Assembly: GCA_964529445.1 (NCBI GenBank)
Contig: CAZGWJ010000003.1
Coordinates: forward strand, 15,672-79,671
DNA length: 64,000 bases
Direction of reading: 5' to 3'
From: CAZGWJ01 sp964529445
Lineage (GTDB): Bacteria; Oederibacteriota; Muellerivitia; Muellerivitales; Muellerivitaceae
The notes beneath the pieces were generated by a model that made no database searches, had not been told where the DNA came from, and saw nothing but the letters and a program-made list of their open reading frames with translations. Positions 57,460-64,000 of this stretch are shown here, in pieces (position 1 is the first letter of the stretch; each line of letters begins with the position of its first letter). The position numbers and the translations under genes were made by a program.

Positions 57460-58088
57460 CCCTGGGACAATCCCAACGCCTGCGAGAAGGCCCGAAAGAT
57501 CTTTTCCACGCTCCCCGCCTCCGGGAAAAGAAGGAAGTGACCCGAGATAAGCCGGTCCGCTTCCGACATTTCGGTCTCGATGACGATGACCAAGTCGTCA
57601 TTCTGCTCCAGTTCCACGAGGACGCTGTCCAGTACGGCTTGGGCCATGTCGAGGGTGAAATCCGGAACGCCATGGATCAGCGTGAGATGGATGAAGCGGG
57701 AAAGGGCTCCGAGGTAGGAGCCGGTCATGATGCTCCCCACCTCCTTGAGAGCCGAGACCTCGAGATCCCCGAGGTTGGCAGGATCGACGTCCTTCGTGCC
57801 GGCCAGGATGCTCAGGAGACCCGGCACACCTTCCAGCGGGAAGAAGAGGAGCACCTTCCCATTGACATCCCCCTGCATGGGCAGGTAGACGGCCGCTACA
57901 TCCTGCTCCCGCCCGCCCAGGAAATCGGCGACAGCAGGCAGAGGAAGGACGGTGACCTTGGACACGGCCACGTCGATGCGGCGGCCCGTCATTCGGGAAA
58001 GGGCGGTGGCGGCGTTTCCAGCCCCGACGTTGCCCATTTCCTTCAAAGCGTCCATGTAGAAGGGGGTCAGGATCTCTTGCAGTTTCAT
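57456..58088 (-). CDS. cheC: CheC-type CheY-P phosphatase
   Basis: CheC dephosphorylates CheY-P and is stimulated by CheD. The 210-residue protein has two copies of the active-site helix: DALKEMGNVGAGNAATALSR near 14 with the full D-x3-E-x2-N pattern, and SALKEVGSIMTGSYLGALSR near 118, where the catalytic Asn is replaced by Ser. So only the first site is likely active. The ATG at 58088 is preferred to a longer frame that overlaps the CheY gene upstream. Confidence 0.9.
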   Translation of the reverse strand: MKLQEILTPFYMDALKEMGNVGAGNAATALSRMTGRRIDVAVSKVTVLPLPAVADFLGGREQDVAAVYLPMQGDVNGKVLLFFPLEGVPGLLSILAGTKDVDPANLGDLEVSALKEVGSIMTGSYLGALSRFIHLTLIHGVPDFTLDMAQAVLDSVLVELEQNDDLVIVIETEMSEADRLISGHFLLFPEAGSVEKIFRAFSQALGLSQG

Positions 58089-58128
58089 GGGGGGTTCCAT
58101 CCGGCCGGGCAGTCCCGGGACTTCCGGC

Positions 58129-58491
58129 TCAGTTGGCGGTCTTCTTGACCGCCTCAAGGACATTGGAAGGTTGGAACGGCTTGATGATGAAATCCTTGGC
58201 GCCGGCCTGGATGGCTTCCACCACCAGGGATTGTTGGCCCATGGAACTGCACATGAGGATCTTGGCTTGCGGATCCCCCTTGACGATCTCGCGGACGGCG
58301 TCGATTCCGCCCATTTCGGGCATGATGATGTCCATGATGACCAGGTCGGGTTTCAAGGTCCGGTAGAGTTCGATGGCCTTGTTGCCATTCTCCGCCTCGC
58401 CGGCCACCTCGTACCCCGCCCCCACCAGGATGTTCTTCAGCATCATCCTCATGAAGGATGCATCGTCCACCAGCAGGACTCGGTAAGCCAA
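58129..58491 (-). CDS. cheY: CheY-like response regulator
   Basis: A 120-residue receiver starting at TTG, chosen because AAGGAGGG lies six bases upstream and it gives the normal CheY N-terminus (AYRVLLVDDASFMRMMLKNI). Phospho-Asp is in LVIMDIIMPEMGGIDA, Ser in ILMCSSMGQQS, Lys in AKDFIIKPFQPSNV. It immediately precedes cheC, whose product probably dephosphorylates it. Confidence 0.9.
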   Translation of the reverse strand: MAYRVLLVDDASFMRMMLKNILVGAGYEVAGEAENGNKAIELYRTLKPDLVIMDIIMPEMGGIDAVREIVKGDPQAKILMCSSMGQQSLVVEAIQAGAKDFIIKPFQPSNVLEAVKKTAN

Positions 58492-58522
58492 GGAACCCTC
58501 CTTATCAAGCAATGCTGACGGT

Positions 58523-58861
58523 CTAGAGCGCGTTCTCCCGGCGCTCACCCGTCCTCACCCGGATCGCGTCATCCAGGGGCAACACGAAGATCTTACCGTC
58601 CCCAATCCTTCCCGTCCGGACGGTTTCCACCAGAAGTTCGAGGACCGGCTCCACCTCATCGTCCGGCAAGGCCACCTCGAGCCGCGCCCGGGGTTGATAT
58701 TGTACCTTATAATCGGTTCCTTTGACCGACTCGACCTGCACTTTCTGGTAGCCGTAGCCCTCCCCCGACGTGATGGTCACGCCCCGCACGCCAGCCTCCC
58801 AGAGGGCCATCTTGGCGGCCTCCAGTTTCCGGGGTGGGATGATGCAGAGGATGAGTTTCAT
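58523..58861 (-). CDS. P-II family nitrogen regulatory protein
   Basis: P-II proteins sense ATP/ADP and 2-oxoglutarate and control nitrogen metabolism. The 112-residue sequence follows the family: MKLILCIIPPRKLEAAKMAL, VRGVTITSGEGYG, the T-loop with Tyr in VKGTDYKVQYQPRARLEVAL, and the signature TVRTGRIGDGKIFVLPLDDA. The T-loop is slightly different from GlnB/GlnK, so no gene name is given. Unusually it lies inside a chemotaxis cluster, between a TPR gene and cheY. Confidence 0.85.
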   Translation of the reverse strand: MKLILCIIPPRKLEAAKMALWEAGVRGVTITSGEGYGYQKVQVESVKGTDYKVQYQPRARLEVALPDDEVEPVLELLVETVRTGRIGDGKIFVLPLDDAIRVRTGERRENAL

Positions 58862-58907
58862 GTCTCTCGTTCCGTCCCCGACGGCTTCACGGGGGTAGTC
58901 CGTCCCG

Positions 58908-61121
58908 TCATTTGATGATCTTCGACCGATCGGCGCTGGGGGAAGGCTTTAGTTCGTCCTTCCACAGCTGGATCTGCTGGATGAGATCGGCGGAATGCTG
59001 GCGCATCTCGGGATCCCCATCCTTCGATTCCAGGAACAGGTTGAACTCCCGGATGGCCTCGTCCCACCACGACTTGGAGCGGTACACCTGCCCCAGGTGG
59101 TAATGAACCTCGGAGAGACCGGGTTGGATCTCCTGGGTCTTCTTCAATTCCACCAAGGCCTCGTCCCACCAGGCCTTCCGGTGATAGGCCCGTCCCAATG
59201 CCAGATGGGCCTCCGCATAGGACGGGTCGCTCGCCACGGCCCGAGTGAAATGCTTGATGGCATCGTCCAGGCGGCCCATGCTCACGTAGGTCTCGCCCGC
59301 CTGGGTCAAGGCCTCCTTGTGGTTCTTGTTCAGGCGGATGGCGTGCTGGAACTCGCTCAACGCCTCGTTGAACTGCCCGTTGTTCCGATAGATGGCGCCC
59401 AGTTCGCAGTGGTGCGCGGGATTATCCGGCTCCGCCATGATGCGCTTGATGAGCACCTCGGAACTCTCGACGAGAACGTTCTTCTTCTTGAGGGCCACCG
59501 AGAGGTTGTTCTGGGCCGTCTTGTAGGTCGGGTCGATCTCCACGGCCCGCTGGAAAGCCTCGATGGCCTTGGGAAACTGGCCCTGCTTGAAATACACCAC
59601 ACCCAGGTTGTTGAAAGCCTTGGCGTAGTTCGGATCCACGTCGATAGCCCACCGGTAATGACGGATGGCCTCGGCGAACTGCCCGGCGTTCTTGTAGGCC
59701 ACGCCGAGACTGTTATGGATGATGGCGTTCTGCGGATCGAACTCGAGCGCCCGCTTGTACTCGATGACCGCCTCGTCGAACCGGCCCTTGTCGGCCAAGG
59801 CCAGGCCGAGGTAGGTCAAAGCCTCGGGATTCGAGGCGATACCGGCGTCGAGATCCATGGCCTCCCGGATCTCCCGCGCGGCCTCGTCATAGAGGTTCAC
59901 CTTGTAGTAGTAGACGCCCAGGTAATAATGCGCGTCCGCGTTCTGGGGGTCGATCTCCAGGGCCTCGCGGATCTGCTGGGTGGCCTTCTCGTTGTCGCCC
60001 ATCCTGAAGTAAGTGACGCCCAGTTCGTAATGGGCCGGGCTGGAACCGGGAGCCATCTCGAGGGCCGTCTTGAGCTGTGCAACCGCCTCCTCCGAACGAT
60101 TCAATTCCCTCAGGACGACCCCGTACTGGACCAGATTCTCGGGGGAACGCGGCCCCAGTTCGACGGCCTTCTGCGTGGCGACGAACGCATCATCGAGCAT
60201 TCCCCGGAGCAGGCAAGTCTCGCCCAACTCCCGATGGAGAATGGACTCGCCGGGCAGGATCCCGATGCCTCTCCGATACTCCCGAATGGCCTCTTCCGGC
60301 ATGCCCTTGCTCCGGTAGGCCCGGGCCAGGCTCAGAAGGGTCTCCAGGTTCGTCGGGAGTGACTCCCCCTTGGCGGTCTTCTCCGCCATCCGCTCCTCCA
60401 GGCTCTTGGGTCTCTCGATGGAGAGGAGGGACTGGGCACCCTGTCCGAAGTTGGGATTCATCTCGACGGCCCGTTTGAACTCCCGTTCGGCGTCCTCCAG
60501 CATGTTCTTGTCGCCGTACACGAAACTGAGGTTGTAATGGGGCTTCGCGAACTCGGGGTTGAGGGAGATGGCTTTCTTGTACTCGATGAGCGCCGCGTTG
60601 GCCATGCCCTTGTTGTAGTACGCCTCGCCCAGGCTGTTGTGCAGGTCCGCGTAATGGGGATTTCTCTCGAGGGCCTTCTTGAACTCCTCGATGGCTTCAT
60701 CGTAGAGACCCATGCATTTGTAGGTGATGGCCAGGTATCCCAGGGCGAAGGGATGTTCGGGGGCCAGTTCCAGGGCGCGACGGTACTCGTCCACGGCCCT
60801 CTGGTATTCGCCGAGGTATCTCCAAGCATTAGCCAGCTGGTAGTGTCCCTCCGGATCCTGCGGGAACATCTGGACCGACTTGCGGTAAGCCTCGACCGTG
60901 CGGTCGAAAAGGCCGGACTGCCGGTTGACGGATTTCAGGTTGTCCTGGATGAGGGCGTTCTCAGGTTCGATCTCCAGGGCCGTTTTGAACTCCTTCACGG
61001 CCTCCTGGAACATGCCCTTGGAATAGTAGAAGACGCCCAGATTGTTGTGGGTGGAGGCATCCCCCTGATCGGCCCCGTGGGCCGTCTCGCGGATGGTCCT
61101 GAAATCAGGACGTTGGGCCAT
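58908..61121 (-). CDS. Large cytoplasmic TPR protein
   Basis: A 737-residue protein made almost wholly of about 19 canonical 34-residue tetratricopeptide repeats (THNNLGVFYYSKGMFQEAVK, AKAFNNLGVVYFKQGQFPKA), with no signal peptide. Such superhelices act as scaffolds. It overlaps the MshEN-CheW gene by 17 bases and lies in the chemotaxis operon, so it may organise the signalling complex. The many long antisense frames here are by-products of repetitive GC-rich TPR codons. Confidence 0.85.
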   Translation of the reverse strand: MAQRPDFRTIRETAHGADQGDASTHNNLGVFYYSKGMFQEAVKEFKTALEIEPENALIQDNLKSVNRQSGLFDRTVEAYRKSVQMFPQDPEGHYQLANAWRYLGEYQRAVDEYRRALELAPEHPFALGYLAITYKCMGLYDEAIEEFKKALERNPHYADLHNSLGEAYYNKGMANAALIEYKKAISLNPEFAKPHYNLSFVYGDKNMLEDAEREFKRAVEMNPNFGQGAQSLLSIERPKSLEERMAEKTAKGESLPTNLETLLSLARAYRSKGMPEEAIREYRRGIGILPGESILHRELGETCLLRGMLDDAFVATQKAVELGPRSPENLVQYGVVLRELNRSEEAVAQLKTALEMAPGSSPAHYELGVTYFRMGDNEKATQQIREALEIDPQNADAHYYLGVYYYKVNLYDEAAREIREAMDLDAGIASNPEALTYLGLALADKGRFDEAVIEYKRALEFDPQNAIIHNSLGVAYKNAGQFAEAIRHYRWAIDVDPNYAKAFNNLGVVYFKQGQFPKAIEAFQRAVEIDPTYKTAQNNLSVALKKKNVLVESSEVLIKRIMAEPDNPAHHCELGAIYRNNGQFNEALSEFQHAIRLNKNHKEALTQAGETYVSMGRLDDAIKHFTRAVASDPSYAEAHLALGRAYHRKAWWDEALVELKKTQEIQPGLSEVHYHLGQVYRSKSWWDEAIREFNLFLESKDGDPEMRQHSADLIQQIQLWKDELKPSPSADRSKIIK

Positions 61122-61743
61122 GGGGCGCCTCGCCGAGAGCCTGCCGGAAGAGTTCCTCGTCCTTCACGATACGGTCGGGATGGATGATGGAGAAAAGCAT
61201 GTTGTTCATTTTACCCAAACAATAGTACAAATCCGACCTTTTTCCGAGGAGGAAGGGCGGCAGGGCCTCGACCTGATCCATGCGAAAGCGACGGACCTCC
61301 TCGATGGCGTCAACCCAAAGGATGAAGGGCCGGTCCTTATGCTTGAGGATGACGTACCAGGTGGTCCCGGGATCCGGATGGGGAGGCAGGCCGAGGATGC
61401 CCCGGAACGAGAAGACGGGATGGATCTCCCCCCGCTTCATCAGGACACCCGATAACTGGGGATTCGAGAGCGGAAGCGTTCTCGCCGGTTCCCAACGGAT
61501 GACCTCGAAGATCCGGTAGGACTCGATGCCGAAGTGCTCGTTACCCGTCGTGAAGGTGAGGGCCAACATGCCCTCGAGGACCTGGAGGATGTCGCGCTCG
61601 GTCACGAAACCCAGGCGGACCAGGATCTTCCCGAAGGGCTCGCGAGTCCGCTTCTGCTCCTGGAGAGCCGAGGCGACCTGTCCGGCCGTCACCTTGCCGG
61701 CCTGCTTCAGCAGTTCCCCGAGGGATTTCTCCTGGGTCTTCAA
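61105..61743 (-). CDS. MshEN-like domain fused to CheW-like domain
   Basis: A 212-residue protein. Residues 1-60 (LGELLKQAGKVTAGQVASAL then RLGFVTERDILQVL) match the N-terminal domain of type II secretion/pilus ATPases, of which the MshEN type binds cyclic-di-GMP. Residues 65-195 are CheW-like: FGIESYRIFEVIRWEPARTL, IHPVFSFRGILGLPP and ILWVDAIEEVRRFRM. The combination suggests an adaptor that links a second-messenger or pilus-type signal to the chemotaxis machinery; the fusion partner assignment is moderately certain. Confidence 0.65.
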   Translation of the reverse strand: MKTQEKSLGELLKQAGKVTAGQVASALQEQKRTREPFGKILVRLGFVTERDILQVLEGMLALTFTTGNEHFGIESYRIFEVIRWEPARTLPLSNPQLSGVLMKRGEIHPVFSFRGILGLPPHPDPGTTWYVILKHKDRPFILWVDAIEEVRRFRMDQVEALPPFLLGKRSDLYYCLGKMNNMLFSIIHPDRIVKDEELFRQALGEAPHGPTS

Positions 61744-61749
61744 GGTGCG

Positions 61750-62922
61750 TCACCCGCCCCGCAGGATCTTCAGGTTGTTCCGGACGATCTCGTTCGTCGG
61801 ATCGAGAGCCAGCGCCTTCTCCCAGCAGGCGGCGGCCTTTTCCCGATCGCCCCTTTTCATGTGGATGTTGCCCATCTTGGCATGCGGTTCGGCCAGGGAC
61901 GGGTTCAAGGACGAGAGCTTGGTGAGGATCTCGACCGCCTCGTCCAGCCGCCCGAGGCGGTAGTAGAGGCCCCCGAGGTTGTCGAGGATCAGGGTGTCGT
62001 TGGGATTGAGTTCCATCGCCCTCCGGTACTCCTGGACGGCCCTCTCCGAATCCCCTTGGCGGTCATGAATGTAGCCCATCACGTTGTGGACGCTGGCATC
62101 GTGCGGGTTGATCTCCATGAGCTTCTGGTACATGGCCAGGGCATCCTCCTGCTGTCCCCGGCTGGCGTAGAGGGTGCCCAGTTTCAGGTAGATCTCGGGG
62201 TTCTTCGGATTGAGTTCCAGCGCCTGCCGCAGGACCGCAACGGCCTTCTCGTAGCGCCCCAGCGACATGTAGGCCTGACCGAGGGAAAGATGCACCCCCG
62301 GTTCGTTGGGGTTGATCTGGAGGGCCCGCTCGAAACGCTCCACCGCCTCGGCGTATCGTCCCCGCTTCAGGTAGGTGTTGCCGAGGATGCCGTAGACGGC
62401 GGCGTGACGGGGATTCAACTCGATGGCCTTCTCGTAGGAAACCAGGGCCTCTTCCAGTTGCCCCATCTGCTCCCGGCAGTAGCCGATCTTGAAATGGATC
62501 TCGGCGTTCTGCGGGTTGACGCCCACGGAGCGCCCGTACGCCTCGACGGCCTCGCCGAAGCGCCCCATCTTGACGAACACGTTACCCAGGTTGTTGTGAA
62601 GCCCCGCATCCTGAGGGTTCATCTCGACGGCCTTGGCGAACTCGGTCACGGCCTCCTCATACTTACCCTGGGCCTCCAGGAGGAGGCCCAACTTGCAATG
62701 GGCGTTGAGGTTCACCGGGTTGATCTCGAGAGCCCTCCGGAAGAAGGCTTCCGCCTCGGGATAGCGGCCCACGTTGGCGCTCATGCTTCCCAGCTGGAAA
62801 AGAACCTCGCTGTCATCGGGATTCAATTCGAGGGCGCGCTTGAACTCCACGATGGCGTCCTCGTAACGCCTCGACATCGAGAAGGCCAACCCCAGATTGA
62901 TATGGTCCTGTGCCTTGTCCAT
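61750..62922 (-). CDS. Cytoplasmic TPR protein
   Basis: A 390-residue protein of about eleven tetratricopeptide repeats (DHINLGLAFSMSRRYEDAIV, AGLHNNLGNVFVKMGRFGEA). No signal peptide. The ATG shares one base with the stop of cheR (TGATG), so translation is coupled. CheR enzymes in some bacteria carry C-terminal TPRs; here the repeats may be supplied by this separate protein. The longer upstream frame overlaps cheR and is rejected. Confidence 0.85.
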   Translation of the reverse strand: MDKAQDHINLGLAFSMSRRYEDAIVEFKRALELNPDDSEVLFQLGSMSANVGRYPEAEAFFRRALEINPVNLNAHCKLGLLLEAQGKYEEAVTEFAKAVEMNPQDAGLHNNLGNVFVKMGRFGEAVEAYGRSVGVNPQNAEIHFKIGYCREQMGQLEEALVSYEKAIELNPRHAAVYGILGNTYLKRGRYAEAVERFERALQINPNEPGVHLSLGQAYMSLGRYEKAVAVLRQALELNPKNPEIYLKLGTLYASRGQQEDALAMYQKLMEINPHDASVHNVMGYIHDRQGDSERAVQEYRRAMELNPNDTLILDNLGGLYYRLGRLDEAVEILTKLSSLNPSLAEPHAKMGNIHMKRGDREKAAACWEKALALDPTNEIVRNNLKILRGG

Positions 62923-63815
62923 CAGTTCGTGCCTCCACGCTCGCCGGGGTCCGGCGATCCCCCCGCCTGCACGGGCCGGTAGAACCGGTTCGGGATGTCC
63001 ACGCACTCGTACAAACGCCGGGCCCTGCCCAGCAAGGCTTCCGTTCGGCCCAGGACCAGAAACCCTTCCGGCTCCAGGACGGAATGGAACCGGGAATACA
63101 GAATCTGCTGTTGGCCGGCGCCCAGGTAGATCAGGAGGTTTCGGCAGAGGATCAGGTCAAATCCCGTCCAACCGTCGGACCAGGTCCCGAGCAGGTCATG
63201 AACCTCGAATCGCACCCGCCTCGCCAGCGAACCCGAAACGCGCACATGCCCCTTCTCCCGAGTGAACCATCTCCCCACTCGGTCCGGCTCCATCGACGCG
63301 ACCGCCGCTTCGGGGTAGACCCCGTTCTGCGCAGTCTGGATGCTGACTTCGTCGATGTCGGTCGCAAGGATGTCGAAATCCCGGCCCGGACAGGCGGCAG
63401 ACCATTCCGCGAGGAGCATCGCCAGGGAGTAGGGTTCCTCTCCCGTACTACAGGCGGCGCACCAGGCACGAACCGGCCGTCGCCCGGTTTCCGATTGGTC
63501 GTTGGAGTCCAAAGCGGGAAGGACTTTCGCTTCCAGGGCGCGATAAACCTCGGGATCCCGGAAGAACTCCGTGACATGGATGGTCAGGCGTTTGAGAAGG
63601 GCATCCGGTTCCCGGGGGTCCCTTTCCAGGATCCTGCGATAGTCCCCGTAGGTCGCGGCCCCGACCGTCCTCATGCGGACCGCCACTCGCCTCTTGAGGT
63701 AGTTCGGCTTGTACTGCCCTCCGTCGAATCCGCGGGCCCTCAGGACCCATTCCAGGATGGCCTGCCAGTCTCGATCCCCCTCCTGCGTGCCGGTCACTTC
63801 GAACCCGCCACACAA
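62922..63815 (-). CDS. cheR: Chemotaxis protein methyltransferase CheR
   Basis: CheR methylates receptor glutamates using AdoMet. The 297-residue protein shows the N-terminal helical domain (LEWVLRARGFDGGQYKPNYL, KRRVAVRMRTVGAATYGDYR), ITEFFRDP-like IHVTEFFRDPEVYRALE, the AdoMet site AWCAACSTGEEPYSLAMLLA, DILATDIDEVSIQTAQNGVY and FDLILCRNLLIYLGAGQQQ. The exact start is uncertain, since a GTG slightly downstream is possible. It precedes the TPR gene and is the first complete gene of the cluster. Confidence 0.95.
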   Translation of the reverse strand: MCGGFEVTGTQEGDRDWQAILEWVLRARGFDGGQYKPNYLKRRVAVRMRTVGAATYGDYRRILERDPREPDALLKRLTIHVTEFFRDPEVYRALEAKVLPALDSNDQSETGRRPVRAWCAACSTGEEPYSLAMLLAEWSAACPGRDFDILATDIDEVSIQTAQNGVYPEAAVASMEPDRVGRWFTREKGHVRVSGSLARRVRFEVHDLLGTWSDGWTGFDLILCRNLLIYLGAGQQQILYSRFHSVLEPEGFLVLGRTEALLGRARRLYECVDIPNRFYRPVQAGGSPDPGERGGTN

Positions 63816-63840
63816 GGCATGGGAACGCGTCGCGAAGTGC

Positions 63841-64000
63841 TCAGGGCTTGTACACCGCGCGGGTTCCGCGAGGAATGGGCCGACTGTTCATCAGGACCTT
63901 GGCCATGGAGTAACCAGACCCGACGGTGAAGACCTTCACGCGCCCCAAAGTCGTTTCGGCGGGCCCCCCCCAACCGGGCTCATTGTCCGCCTGCCGGAGT
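63841..64000 (-). CDS. Partial gene, C-terminal 52 residues
   Basis: An open frame enters from the right edge and ends 25 bases before cheR. The visible end contains ETTLGRVKVFTVGSGYSMAK followed by VLMNSRPIPRGTRAVYKP. I cannot assign a family from this fragment; by position it could be another signalling gene of the same operon. Confidence 0.5.
   Translation of the reverse strand, partial: LRQADNEPGWGGPAETTLGRVKVFTVGSGYSMAKVLMNSRPIPRGTRAVYKP

Noticed and set aside
58995..60362. 455-codon plus-strand frame; similarly 61534-62982
   Set aside because: Antisense of TPR repeats; the protein is a repetitive Leu/Gly/Val string.

Overview
The window joins two kinds of DNA at a tRNA-Gly gene (42919-42990, minus strand). 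From about 43 kb to the right end it is GC-rich and tightly packed. It encodes housekeeping and cell-surface functions: PurA, two tRNAs, a PorV-like barrel with an OmpA domain, a lipoprotein, many TPR proteins and a chemotaxis-type signalling cluster. Outer-membrane barrels, an OmpA domain and a lipobox point to a diderm (Gram-negative) bacterium. The mix of PorV-like barrel, TPR proteins and CheC/CheD does not let me name a phylum from sequence alone.

From position 1 to about 42.9 kb the DNA is accessory, mosaic in base composition (very AT-rich at 5.3-9.1 kb), and ends in an excisionase-like gene and a tyrosine recombinase beside the tRNA. I read it as the right part of a genomic island or defence island whose left end lies outside the window.

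Island layout. 1-3.2 kb: small phage- or plasmid-like genes, then a nucleoside deoxyribosyltransferase-like protein. 3.4-5.2 kb: a DarT1/DarG1 (NADAR) toxin-antitoxin pair whose toxin carries an unusual cold-shock-like plus coiled-coil extension. 5.3-9.1 kb: an unrecognised two-gene unit, a 735-residue membrane protein with a putative extracytoplasmic sensor and a HEPN-like C-terminus, and a 523-residue partner. 9.3-12.9 kb: a CRISPR-type CARF/ring-nuclease protein (NE0113 family) with no CRISPR locus in view, overlapping a gene for a membrane-hairpin protein and following a nuclease-like membrane protein. 13-18.3 kb: many small genes (Smr, acidic, single-TM, DUF445, Sel1) and a divergent J-domain membrane protein. 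19.1-37.6 kb: an eight-gene minus-strand cassette with a Res-like nuclease-helicase, a Mod-like methyltransferase, a RelE-helicase fusion, NurA, HerA, a second methyltransferase, a RecD-like helicase with a C-terminal nuclease and a UvrD-like helicase. 37.7-42.8 kb: small proteins, excisionase, integrase, a SEC-C/nuclease protein and a C39-like protease.

Core layout. 43.1-48.0 kb is an envelope operon (PorV-OmpA, lipoprotein, TPR) behind a good sigma70-type promoter. 48.1-54.9 kb has a small barrel, tRNA-Lys, purA, a VWA protein, a coiled-coil protein, a sigma-region-2-like orphan and a membrane glycosyltransferase. 54.9-63.8 kb is one minus-strand run: cheR, TPR, MshEN-CheW fusion, TPR, P-II, cheY, cheC, cheD, cheW, cheY, cheB. 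It lacks cheA and receptors within the window.

The best candidates for undescribed systems are the 5.3-9.1 kb pair, the CARF/membrane pair at 9.3-11.9 kb, and the composite 19.1-37.6 kb cassette.
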